Source of the DNA: Planctomycetia bacterium
GTDB lineage: Bacteria; Planctomycetota; Planctomycetia; Pirellulales; UBA1268
Length of the DNA stretch: 17,825 nt
Assembly: GCA_009926295.1 (NCBI GenBank)
Contig: RFPF01000035.1
Coordinates: forward strand, 1 to 17,825
Direction of reading: 5' to 3'
In this document: in pieces, positions 6,687-13,912 of the stretch
Numbering within the stretch: position 1 is the first letter of the stretch
Layout of the letters: each line of letters opens with the position of its first letter
The notes under the pieces: model-generated
What the model was told of the DNA's origin: nothing
The model's database searches: none
The model's input: the letters and a program-made list of their open reading frames with translations, nothing else
Translations under genes and position numbers: made by a program

Positions 6687-7112
6687 CTAGCGGCGGGCTT
6701 GGAGCTGCCCCGACGGGGTGAGCTCGTCGATGATCTTCGGAATGTAGCGGCTCAGGACCTCGGCGAGCCGCTCGCGGTCGATGTTCCGCTGGCGGGCGAT
6801 GTCATCGAGTTCTCGCTGGCCGAAGACGTCTTCGATCTGCCGCCGACTCACCGGCTTATTCGGGCCGGTGCGAACCCACGAATCGACCTCGTCGCGGAGA
6901 CCCTTCTCCTCGAACTGCTTGACCACTTCGGGTAGTTTCTGGGCCGAACCGCCGCCGAAGATCTGCTTGAAGATCTCGCCGAGGTCGTCGGGGGAGGGCA
7001 TGCCCTGAGGCGGCTGTTGCGGACGCTGCTGGGGCTGCGGGGCCCGTTGGGGTGCCTGTTGCTGGGCGGCGCCCTCGAGCACCTGCTTCAAGATCTCACC
7101 GAGGATATCCAT
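6687..7112 (-). CDS. YidB family protein (DUF937-type)
   Basis: The protein has 141 residues. The ATG at 7112 is preferred over one 36 bases upstream because GGAG lies 8 bases before it and MDILGEILKQVL matches the family N-terminus. The conserved core is at about 60-141: KLPEVVKQFEEKGLRDEVDSWV, then GPNKPVSRRQIEDVFGQRELDDIARQ and LAEVLSRYIPKIIDELTPSGQL, as in E. coli YidB and its relatives. The molecular function of the family is not known. A Gln/Pro-rich linker (about 15-40) separates two similar short helices (LGEILKQVL and LGEIFKQIF). There is no signal peptide. It lies between the response regulator and the secreted hydrolase, all in one direction, with a 42-base gap to the hydrolase, so those two may be co-transcribed. 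Confidence 0.88.
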   Translation of the reverse strand: MDILGEILKQVLEGAAQQQAPQRAPQPQQRPQQPPQGMPSPDDLGEIFKQIFGGGSAQKLPEVVKQFEEKGLRDEVDSWVRTGPNKPVSRRQIEDVFGQRELDDIARQRNIDRERLAEVLSRYIPKIIDELTPSGQLQARR

Positions 7113-7271
7113 CGTGACACTCCGGAGAAGAAAGTTCCCGATCCACAACTACCGAGGAAGCCCCCGGCAAGGCGGTCTTCCGCGAGTTTCGAGTGTATGG
7201 GCCGACGGGGCCCGGGGAAAGCGGCTGGTCTGCAGGGCCGGAGAGCGATGGTCGCGAGAAGACGCCGTGGC

Positions 7272-8657
7272 TCAGCGGTCGAGTCGCGAACGCAGGGTCG
7301 CCCGGTCGAGCCCCAGCAGTCTGGCAGCCACGGTTCGGTTGCCTTCCGTGCGTGCGAGTGCCTCGTCGAAGAGAATGGACTCGACCACAGCGAGGAGGCG
7401 GGAGTGCAGGTCGTTCTCGCCGGTCGATTCGGCCGGCCACTGTTCGGCGACCCACGCTCGGACGGCCGCCTCGATTCGCGCTCGGGCGGTTGGGCCGCCA
7501 TGGGCGTGCCCGGCGGCGGTGGAGGTTGCCGGCAGGTGTTCCGGTGCGAGCGGTGCGCCGCGGGCGAGGACGGCGGCATAGGCGACCGCATGCTTGAGTT
7601 CGCGCACGTTCCCGGGCCAGGGGCGGGCGCGGAGGGCCGCGAGGAAGGCCTCCGTGATCGGCGGCCGCGGCTCGGCCGCACTGGACAAGAACCACGCCAC
7701 GAGGGCCGGCAGATCGTCGAGCCGTTCGGCGAGCGTGGGCATGCCAAGTGGAAACCCGTTGAGGCGATGGAAGAGGTCGGCGCGAAACGTGCCCGCAGCC
7801 ACGGCTGCGTCGAGATCGCGGTTGGTGGCAGCGACCACGCGCACGTCGATCGGTCGGGGCATCGCCGCGCCCACCGGCGTGATCTCGCGGGCTTCGAGCA
7901 CGCGGAGCAATTTGGCCTGGACGTCCGGCGGGGCCTCGCCGATCTCGTCGAGCAGGAGCGTGCCGCCGTCGGCCAGTTCGAAGAGCCCTGCCCGGTCGCC
8001 CGTGGCGCTGGTGAATGCGCCGCGGACGTGGCCGAAGAGTTCGCTTTCGATCACGCCCGGCGCGCGGGCTGCGAGGCTCGTGGCGAGGAATGGCCGGTCG
8101 CGCCGCGGCGAGTTGGCGTGGATCGCCCGAGCGGCGAGATCCTTTCCCGTGCCGGTCGGCCCGGTGATGAGCACGGGCAGGTCGGTCGGGGCGGCGAGCG
8201 CGATCCGCTTGAAGACGTCCTGCATCGGCGCGGAACCTCCGACGAGACGCCCCTCGGCCGTGGGCGCGGCGACCGGCACGGTGGAGTCATCCGGTGGCCG
8301 GGTCGCGAGGGCCCGCGCGACCACGCTGGACACGCGCTCCAGGTCGAACGGTTTCACGAGATAGTCGAACGCGCCTCCCTCCATCGCCCGCACGGCCGTC
8401 GCGAGATCGCCGAAGGCCGTCATCACGATCACCCGTGCGGCCGGAGCGCGCGCCTTGAGGTCGGGTAGCGCCTCGATGCCGTCTCGGTCCTCGAGGCGGA
8501 CGTCGAGCAGGAGGGCGTCGGGAACGAACCGGCCGCAGGTCTCGACCGCGGCCTCGACCGATCCGGCCACCTCGACGTCATGCCCGTCTTCACCGAGCAA
8601 TTCCCGGAGGCTCCAGCCGATGGCGGGCTCGTCGTCCACGACGAGGATGCGGCTCAT
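7272..8657 (-). CDS. NtrC-family sigma-54-dependent response regulator
   Basis: The protein has 461 residues in three domains. The receiver (1-118) has the acidic pocket D8-D9-E10, the phosphorylatable D52 (LLLDVRLED), T80 and K102 (KPF). The AAA+ domain (about 138-375) has Walker A GPTGTGKD (166-173), ESELFGH (204-210), the sigma-54 contact loop written GAFTSA (213-218), Walker B TLLLDEIGE (233-241), an arginine-containing FRADLFHRLN (291-300) and WPGNVRELKH (347-356). The Fis-type HTH is at the C-terminus (about 428-461, LARTEGNRTVAARLLGLDRATL). The loop deviates from GAFTGA. The ATG at 8657 shares ATGA with the kinase stop, and GGAG lies 9 bases upstream. The frame is open much further upstream, but that part is a shadow of the kinase. 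It would activate sigma-54 promoters; targets are unknown. Confidence 0.94.
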   Translation of the reverse strand: MSRILVVDDEPAIGWSLRELLGEDGHDVEVAGSVEAAVETCGRFVPDALLLDVRLEDRDGIEALPDLKARAPAARVIVMTAFGDLATAVRAMEGGAFDYLVKPFDLERVSSVVARALATRPPDDSTVPVAAPTAEGRLVGGSAPMQDVFKRIALAAPTDLPVLITGPTGTGKDLAARAIHANSPRRDRPFLATSLAARAPGVIESELFGHVRGAFTSATGDRAGLFELADGGTLLLDEIGEAPPDVQAKLLRVLEAREITPVGAAMPRPIDVRVVAATNRDLDAAVAAGTFRADLFHRLNGFPLGMPTLAERLDDLPALVAWFLSSAAEPRPPITEAFLAALRARPWPGNVRELKHAVAYAAVLARGAPLAPEHLPATSTAAGHAHGGPTARARIEAAVRAWVAEQWPAESTGENDLHSRLLAVVESILFDEALARTEGNRTVAARLLGLDRATLRSRLDR

Positions 8658-10060
8658 GATCCGGGCTCCGGGCGGGCGGGCGAAATCGATCCCCTCAGTG
8701 TCGTCGCCGGCAGGACGATGGCAAATCGGGTGCGGTTGCCGCTGCGGCCCCACGCGAGCGACCCGCCATGCTGCTCCGCCACCTCCTTCGCGATGGCCAG
8801 ACCCAGGCCGATCCCCTCCCGCTTGGAGGTGACGAACGGCTCTCCGAGCGTGGCGCGGATCGCCTCCGCCGGCCCGGGGCCCGAATCCTCGACGACGAGT
8901 TCGACGCCGTCGCCGCTGGTCGCGACGCAGAGCCGCACGTCTCCACCGCGGCCGGCGGCCTCGATCGCGTTGAGCGCGAGATTCACCAGCGCGGCCCGCA
9001 GGGATTCCGAGCGGCCCACGAGCGTGATGCCAGTCGGGCCGCCGCATTCGAGGCGGACGCCCGCATGATCGCACCGCGGGGCCGTGAGATCGCGGACCAT
9101 CGCGAGCAGCTCGTCGGCGGAGACCGGGCCGCGGGTCGCCTCCCCGGGGCGTCCGAGCGCCAGGAGCCCCCGCACCTCCTCTTCTACGATCGCCAACTGC
9201 CGTGTGGCCACCGAGAGACTCTCGTCGGCTGGCGCGGCGCCGCCGGCACAGCGGCGGCGATGGACGTCGATCGCGAGCCGTGCGCCCGTGACGGCGTTCC
9301 GCAGCTCGTGGGCGAAGCCGGCGGCGAGCTGGCCGAGCAGCCGCTGCCGCTCGCCGGCGACGAGCGACGACCGCAGCTGCTCGAGCGCGGTGCTCAACTG
9401 ATTGACTCCGGCCGCCAGCCGGCCGACCTCGTCGTCGGCGCCGCCGGCGGGCAGCTGTGGGCCGAAGTCGCCCGCGGCGATCCGCTCCACGTGCCGCTCC
9501 ACCGACGTGATCCGGCGCGCGAGCGACCGCGTGGTACGCAGCGACAGTGGCACGAGCAGGCCGAGCGTCGCGGCGGCGACGGCGAGCGCCGGCCAGACGG
9601 TCTCGAACGCCGCAGCCAGCGCGGGCTTCTCGGGCGTCAGCACGAGCACCGTCTCGGGGCGCACGCCCGCCGCCTGGGCGCTGCCGATCCGATACCGTGA
9701 GCCGCCGAGGTCGATCCGTCCCGCGGCGATCGCGTGGTCCCAGGCGGTATCGCTCGTCTCGACGAGCCGTTCGGCCGTGAGCGAACTCGCTCCGGCCCGG
9801 CGGGTGGCAGGATCCCACACCACGAATTCGCTGCCGGTGAGCGTCGCCAGCGCTTCGAGCACGGCGGGCGACAGGGCCACGCGCTTCTCGGCCAGCGCCG
9901 CGGCCACCCGCGTCTCTCGTTCACGGGCGGCCGCGGCGGCCCGACGTGTGGCGAGCCAGGCGGAGAAGGCCACGTTGAGAAGCACGCCTGCGAGCAGGAG
10001 GCCGACGACGGGCAGCACCAGCCGGACCGTGAGCGAATCGTGTCGGAAGGAGCCGCGCAT
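8654..10060 (-). CDS. Membrane sensor histidine kinase (NtrB/HAMP type)
   Basis: The protein has 468 residues. A first membrane helix is at about 12-34 (VRLVLPVVGLLLAGVLLNVAF), a periplasmic sensor of about 115 residues follows (36-152, with an Ala/Arg-rich helix and SEFVVWDPATRRAG), and a second helix is at 155-173. A HAMP linker follows (to about 225), then a HisKA dimerisation helix with H251 in FAHELRN. The HATPase_c domain has the N box NLALNAIEA (360-368), the G1 motif EDSGPGP (391-397) and the G2 motif GIGLGLAIAKEV. The ATG at 10060 is the first that gives a normal membrane-inserted start; the open frame upstream has no such signal. There is no clear Shine-Dalgarno. It forms an operon with the response regulator (4-base overlap) and is divergent from the Mg2+ ATPase gene. 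The stimulus is unknown. Confidence 0.93.
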   Translation of the reverse strand: MRGSFRHDSLTVRLVLPVVGLLLAGVLLNVAFSAWLATRRAAAAARERETRVAAALAEKRVALSPAVLEALATLTGSEFVVWDPATRRAGASSLTAERLVETSDTAWDHAIAAGRIDLGGSRYRIGSAQAAGVRPETVLVLTPEKPALAAAFETVWPALAVAAATLGLLVPLSLRTTRSLARRITSVERHVERIAAGDFGPQLPAGGADDEVGRLAAGVNQLSTALEQLRSSLVAGERQRLLGQLAAGFAHELRNAVTGARLAIDVHRRRCAGGAAPADESLSVATRQLAIVEEEVRGLLALGRPGEATRGPVSADELLAMVRDLTAPRCDHAGVRLECGGPTGITLVGRSESLRAALVNLALNAIEAAGRGGDVRLCVATSGDGVELVVEDSGPGPAEAIRATLGEPFVTSKREGIGLGLAIAKEVAEQHGGSLAWGRSGNRTRFAIVLPATTLRGSISPARPEPGS

Positions 10061-10170
10061 GCACGAAGTGTCGCTGGAACGACGGGCCGATTCCACTTCT
10101 GACGCCCTCCCGCGCAGGTCGAATCGGTAGAGTGTATGGATGGGTCGTGTCCCGCAGGCAGGGCGTTCCC

Positions 10171-12786
10171 ATGCCGTTCCCCGCCACGCTGCCGTTTTCG
10201 GGGGCTGCCCGCCGGGCGGCGACCGCCCAGGCCGATGCGGCGGTCGTGGAGGCGTCGCACACCGACGGATCATCGGCCTGCAACCGGCTGGCGACCTCCG
10301 CGCGGGGGCTCGCGACGGAGGAGGCCCGTCGGCGGCTCGAGCAGCGGGGGCCCAACAGCATCGCCGAGCCGGAAGGGGAGGCGCCGCTCGCGCTCCTCTT
10401 CAAGGCGGCGCTCAACCCGCTCGTGCTGCTCCTGGCCGTCCTCGGGGGCTCGTCGCTCGCGACGGGCGACGCCGTCTCGGCTGCGATCATGGCGGCGATG
10501 CTCGTGCTCGGCGTGGGACTGCGGTTTACGCAGGAGTGGCGTGCGCACGCCGCCGTCGCCGGGCTGCGAAAACTGATCGGTGTGCGGGCGACGGCCCTCC
10601 GGGACGGCGGCCCCGTCGAAGTGCCGCTCGTGGATCTCGTGCCGGGTGACGTCGTCCTCCTGGCCGCCGGCGACATGGTGCCCGCCGACGTCAGGCTTCT
10701 GGCCGCGAAGGATGTGTTCGTGGGCCAGTCGGTGCTCACGGGCGAGTCGTTTCCCGTCGAGAAGCACGCCGACATCGAGGCGGGCGATCCCGCTCCGCTC
10801 GACATGAAAAACATCTGCTGGCTCGGGACGAGCGTGGCGAGCGGCACGGCAACCGCGCTCGTCGTCGCCACGGGCCGGCGCACGCTCCTGGGCGGCATGT
10901 CGAAGTCGCTCGAGGACCCCGAGCCCCCCACGGCGTTCGACGTGGGGCTCGAGAAATTCACCTGGCTGATGGTGGGGATCGTGGCGGTGATGGTGCCGCT
11001 GGTGCTCCTGATCAACGGCCTCACGAAGGGGGACTGGGGCGAGGCGTTTCTGTTCGCGCTCGCCGTGGGCGTGGGGATCACGCCCGAGATGCTGCCGATG
11101 ATCGTGACGGTGTGCCTCTCGCGCGGGGCGATCATGCTCGCGCGCGAGCGGGTGATCGTGAAGCACCTCGACGCGATCCAGAACCTCGGCGGCATGGACG
11201 TGCTCTGCACCGACAAGACGGGCACGCTCACGCTCGACCGCATCATCCTCGAGCGGCACTGCGACGTGCTCCTGCGCGACGATCCGGACGTGTTGCGCTA
11301 CGCCTGGCTCAACAGCCACTTCCAGACCGGCCTCAAAAATCTGCTCGACCGGGCGATCCTCGACCACGAGGAGTTGCGCGAGCACGTGGCGAAGGCGGGC
11401 TGGGAGAAGGTGGACGAGATTCCGTTCGACTTCTCGCGCCGGGTGATGTCGGTGATCGTCTCGGCGCCCGACGGGCGGCGGGTGCTGGTGTGCAAGGGGG
11501 CGCCGGAGGCCGTCTACGCCCGCTGCTCGGGGTTCGCGCTCGATGGGCAGGTGGAGCCTTTCGAGCATGCGGTGCCGCAGCGGCTTCTCGAGGAGTTCGA
11601 GCGGCTCTCGGCCGACGGCTTCCGGGTGCTCGCCATCGCCTGCCGCGACGTCGAGCCACGGCCGGCGTACGGCCGCGACGACGAGCGGGATCTCGTGCTC
11701 CGCGGGTACGTGGCGTTCCTCGACCCTCCCAAGGATTCGGCGGCGGCGGCGCTGGCGGCGCTCCGTGCGGGCGGCATCGCCGTGAAGATCCTCACCGGCG
11801 ACAACGAGCTCGTGAGCCGGAAGGTGTGCGGCGACGTGGGGATCGACGTGGGCACCGTGCTCCTCGGCCACGACGTCGATGCCCTCGACGATGAGGCGCT
11901 CGCCGCCGCCGCCGAGCGGGCCACGCTCCTGGCCCGGCTCGCGCCCCAGCAGAAGGAACGGGTCGTGCATGCGCTGAGGCGGGCCGGGCACGTGGTCGGG
12001 TTTCTGGGGGACGGCATCAACGACGCGCCGGCGCTGCGGGCCGCCGACGTGGGCATCTCCGTTGATTCGGCGGTCGACATCGCCCGCGCGAGCGCCGACT
12101 GCGTGCTTCTGGAGAAGGATCTCGAGGTGCTGGAGTCCGGCGTGCGGGTGGGCCGGAGGGTGTTCGTCAACATCCTCAAGTACGTCCGCATGGGGGCGAG
12201 CTCGAACTTCGGCAACATGCTGAGCGTGCTCGGGGCGAGCGTGTTCCTCCCGTTCGTGCCGATGACGCCTCTCCAGATCCTGACGAACAACCTGCTCTAC
12301 GACTGCTCGCAGGTGCCGATCCCGACCGACGACGTCGATCCGGAGCTCGTGGCCCGCCCCCGTCCCTGGTCGGTGGGGCAGATCTCGCGGTTCATCCTGC
12401 TCGTGGGCCCGGTGAGCTCGCTCTTCGACTTCACGACGTTCGCGGGGCTGTGGTTCCTCTTCGGCTGCGCCGACCCGGAGCGGGTGCCGCTCTTCCACAC
12501 CGGCTGGTTCGTGGAATCGCTCGTCACGCAGACGTTCGTCATCCACGTGATCCGCACCGATCGGATCCCGTTTTTCCAGAGCCGGGCGAGCACGGCCCTC
12601 ACGGCGACGACGGTGGCCGTGATCGCCGCCGGCATATGGCTCACCGATGCGCCGCTCGGGCGGCGGTTCGGGTTCGTTGCGCTGCCGTGGGCCTACTGGC
12701 CATTTCTGCTCGCGACAGTCGTCGCCTACGCGGCTGCGGCGCATCTGGTGAAGTCGTGGCTCGTGCGGCGGGGCTGGATCGACTGA
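10171..12786 (+). CDS. mgtA: Magnesium-translocating P-type ATPase (MgtA/MgtB, type IIIB)
   Basis: From the ATG at 10171 the protein has 871 residues, close to MgtA (about 900). It pumps Mg2+ into the cell at the expense of ATP. Visible motifs are the actuator-domain LTGESFPVEK, the phosphorylation site CTDKTGTLT (D348), the nucleotide-binding VCKGAPEAV, the hinge LTGDNELV and the metal-binding GDGINDAPALRAADVGISVD. The pattern GVGITPEMLPMIVTVCLSRGA before the phosphorylation site is characteristic of MgtA-type pumps, as are the C-terminal membrane helices with PMTPLQILTNNLLYDCSQ. The N-terminus carries an Ala-rich extension of about 40 residues before the cation-ATPase N domain. A GTG at 10132 in the same frame is an alternative start. 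The upstream leader is too short to hold the known Mg2+ riboswitch. A glycosidase-like gene follows after 19 bases. Confidence 0.94.
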   Translation: MPFPATLPFSGAARRAATAQADAAVVEASHTDGSSACNRLATSARGLATEEARRRLEQRGPNSIAEPEGEAPLALLFKAALNPLVLLLAVLGGSSLATGDAVSAAIMAAMLVLGVGLRFTQEWRAHAAVAGLRKLIGVRATALRDGGPVEVPLVDLVPGDVVLLAAGDMVPADVRLLAAKDVFVGQSVLTGESFPVEKHADIEAGDPAPLDMKNICWLGTSVASGTATALVVATGRRTLLGGMSKSLEDPEPPTAFDVGLEKFTWLMVGIVAVMVPLVLLINGLTKGDWGEAFLFALAVGVGITPEMLPMIVTVCLSRGAIMLARERVIVKHLDAIQNLGGMDVLCTDKTGTLTLDRIILERHCDVLLRDDPDVLRYAWLNSHFQTGLKNLLDRAILDHEELREHVAKAGWEKVDEIPFDFSRRVMSVIVSAPDGRRVLVCKGAPEAVYARCSGFALDGQVEPFEHAVPQRLLEEFERLSADGFRVLAIACRDVEPRPAYGRDDERDLVLRGYVAFLDPPKDSAAAALAALRAGGIAVKILTGDNELVSRKVCGDVGIDVGTVLLGHDVDALDDEALAAAAERATLLARLAPQQKERVVHALRRAGHVVGFLGDGINDAPALRAADVGISVDSAVDIARASADCVLLEKDLEVLESGVRVGRRVFVNILKYVRMGASSNFGNMLSVLGASVFLPFVPMTPLQILTNNLLYDCSQVPIPTDDVDPELVARPRPWSVGQISRFILLVGPVSSLFDFTTFAGLWFLFGCADPERVPLFHTGWFVESLVTQTFVIHVIRTDRIPFFQSRASTALTATTVAVIAAGIWLTDAPLGRRFGFVALPWAYWPFLLATVVAYAAAAHLVKSWLVRRGWID

Positions 12787-12805
12787 GGCCTGCTACGATT
12801 CCCGC

Positions 12806-13756
12806 ATGGCTCGCCTGCCGACGCTGCCTCTGATCACGGTTTTTCTGTTCGGGCTCGCACCGCGTGCCGGAGCAGGCGAGGTGTTTCCGCCGGAACTCGT
12901 CGCGTTCGGCCCCGTCTCGGCCACCCCGCTTTTCGCCGGAGGCGGCGCGGATGCATGGGATCGCGACCTGCGCGAGCGGGGCTGGATCATGCGGTCGGGA
13001 GGGCGGTGGCACCTCTGGTATACGGGCTCGAACCTCGATCGCGACCCGCGGCGGTTCCTCGGGCATGCCACGAGCACGGACGGGCTCAACTGGATCCGCG
13101 ATCCGGCGAATCCGCTCGTGCGTGACGCCTGGGTTGAGGATGTGTGCGTGGTGCGTCGTGGGCCGTGTTTCGAGATGTTCGCCGAGGGCGAGCACGACAT
13201 CGCAGAGCGTCTCACGAGCCATGATGGCGTGGCGTGGCAACGACGCGGGCCGCTCGACATCCGCTGCGCGTCGGGTGATCCGATCCCCGCCGGCCCGCGC
13301 GGCACGCCGGCAGTGTGGATCGAGGGCGGCGTGTGCCACCTCTTCTACGAGCGGATGGATCATGGGGTGTGGCTCGCGACGTCGCGAGACCTCGTCACGT
13401 TCACGAACGTGCGCGACGAGCCGGTGCTCGCCTGCGGACCCGAGCCCTACGACCTCCACGCCGTGGCGTTCGACCAGATCGTGAAGCACTGCGGCCGCTA
13501 CTACGCCTACTACCATTCGAGCCCGATCGCCGATCGCAGCCAGTGGCAGACCTGCCTGGCCACGAGCCGTGACCTCGTGCACTGGGAGAAGTACACGCGC
13601 AATCCCATCCTGCCGGTCGATCCCGAACACCCGAAGCGGTCGAGCGCCACGCTCGTGTGCGACGGGGAGCGCCACCGTCTTTACACGACGCACCCGGATG
13701 TGCGGGTGAGGTTGTCCACGGCGCCCCTGACTCTCCGGGGCGTCCCCCATCGGTGA
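12806..13756 (+). CDS. Secreted five-bladed beta-propeller glycosidase-like protein (GH43/GH32/GH130-like)
   Basis: The protein has 316 residues. A signal peptide (MARLPTLPLITVFLFGLAPRAGA) indicates export. The body repeats the propeller pattern of aromatic-rich strands followed by an Asp-Gly-x-x-Trp turn: GGRWHLWYTGS, STDGLNWIRDP, SHDGVAWQRRGP, GVCHLFYERMD, TSRDLVTF, CGRYYAYYHSS and TSRDLVHWEKY. This fits the GH43/GH62/GH32/GH68/GH130 superfamily of arabinosidases, fructosidases and mannoside phosphorylases. I cannot assign the family or identify catalytic residues with confidence. The ATG at 12806 gives a clean signal peptide but has no clear Shine-Dalgarno. It follows mgtA by 19 bases, so read-through is possible, but functionally it belongs with the polysaccharide genes to its right. 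A hairpin follows the stop. Confidence 0.75.
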   Translation: MARLPTLPLITVFLFGLAPRAGAGEVFPPELVAFGPVSATPLFAGGGADAWDRDLRERGWIMRSGGRWHLWYTGSNLDRDPRRFLGHATSTDGLNWIRDPANPLVRDAWVEDVCVVRRGPCFEMFAEGEHDIAERLTSHDGVAWQRRGPLDIRCASGDPIPAGPRGTPAVWIEGGVCHLFYERMDHGVWLATSRDLVTFTNVRDEPVLACGPEPYDLHAVAFDQIVKHCGRYYAYYHSSPIADRSQWQTCLATSRDLVHWEKYTRNPILPVDPEHPKRSSATLVCDGERHRLYTTHPDVRVRLSTAPLTLRGVPHR

Positions 13757-13759
13757 CAA

Positions 13760-13805
13760 CCCTTTCCAGGGGCCGGTCGGGCTGACGGAACAGCCTGGAA
13801 AAGGG
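13760..13805 (+). terminator. Two-level hairpin after the propeller gene (terminator or leader structure)
   Basis: CCCTTTCCAGG (13760-13770) pairs with CCTGGAAAAGGG (13794-13805) with one A bulge; inside it GGCTG (13780-13784) can pair with CAGCC (13791-13795) around a 6-base loop. The two helices compete for two bases, so alternative folds are possible. There is no U-tract after it. It lies 3 bases after the propeller stop and about 110 bases before the next start codon, so it could act as a terminator, as an RNA-stabilising element or as a leader structure for the next gene. Confidence 0.4.
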
Positions 13806-13912
13806 CTGGATTCCCACTCCAAAACCTTGCGTTGGGCCCGGAAGGCAACTACAACCGGTGGCGATACATCGTCTCAGACCCGTGCATACATCGCGCGGGG
13901 CGCGGGGGTTCC

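Noticed and set aside
7017..8468. Plus-strand frame opposite the response regulator (483 residues)
   Set aside because: Gly/Arg-rich with no domain, antisense to a clear NtrC-type protein.
8658..9818. N-terminal extension of the response regulator to 848 residues
   Set aside because: The extra part is Arg/Ala-rich shadow sequence of the histidine kinase. The receiver domain starts properly at 8657.
10132..10170. GTG start adding 13 residues to mgtA
   Set aside because: No better ribosome site and no conserved sequence. The ATG at 10171 is preferred, though the choice is not certain.
10270..12744. Long His/Arg-rich open frame on the minus strand opposite mgtA (824 residues)
   Set aside because: Low-complexity, charge-rich composition, no domain and exact antisense to a well-recognised ATPase. 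It is an effect of GC-rich codon bias.
13832..13912. TTG start for the PEP-CTERM enzyme
   Set aside because: It would bury the signal peptide behind 27 polar residues. The ATG at 13913 gives a normal signal sequence.
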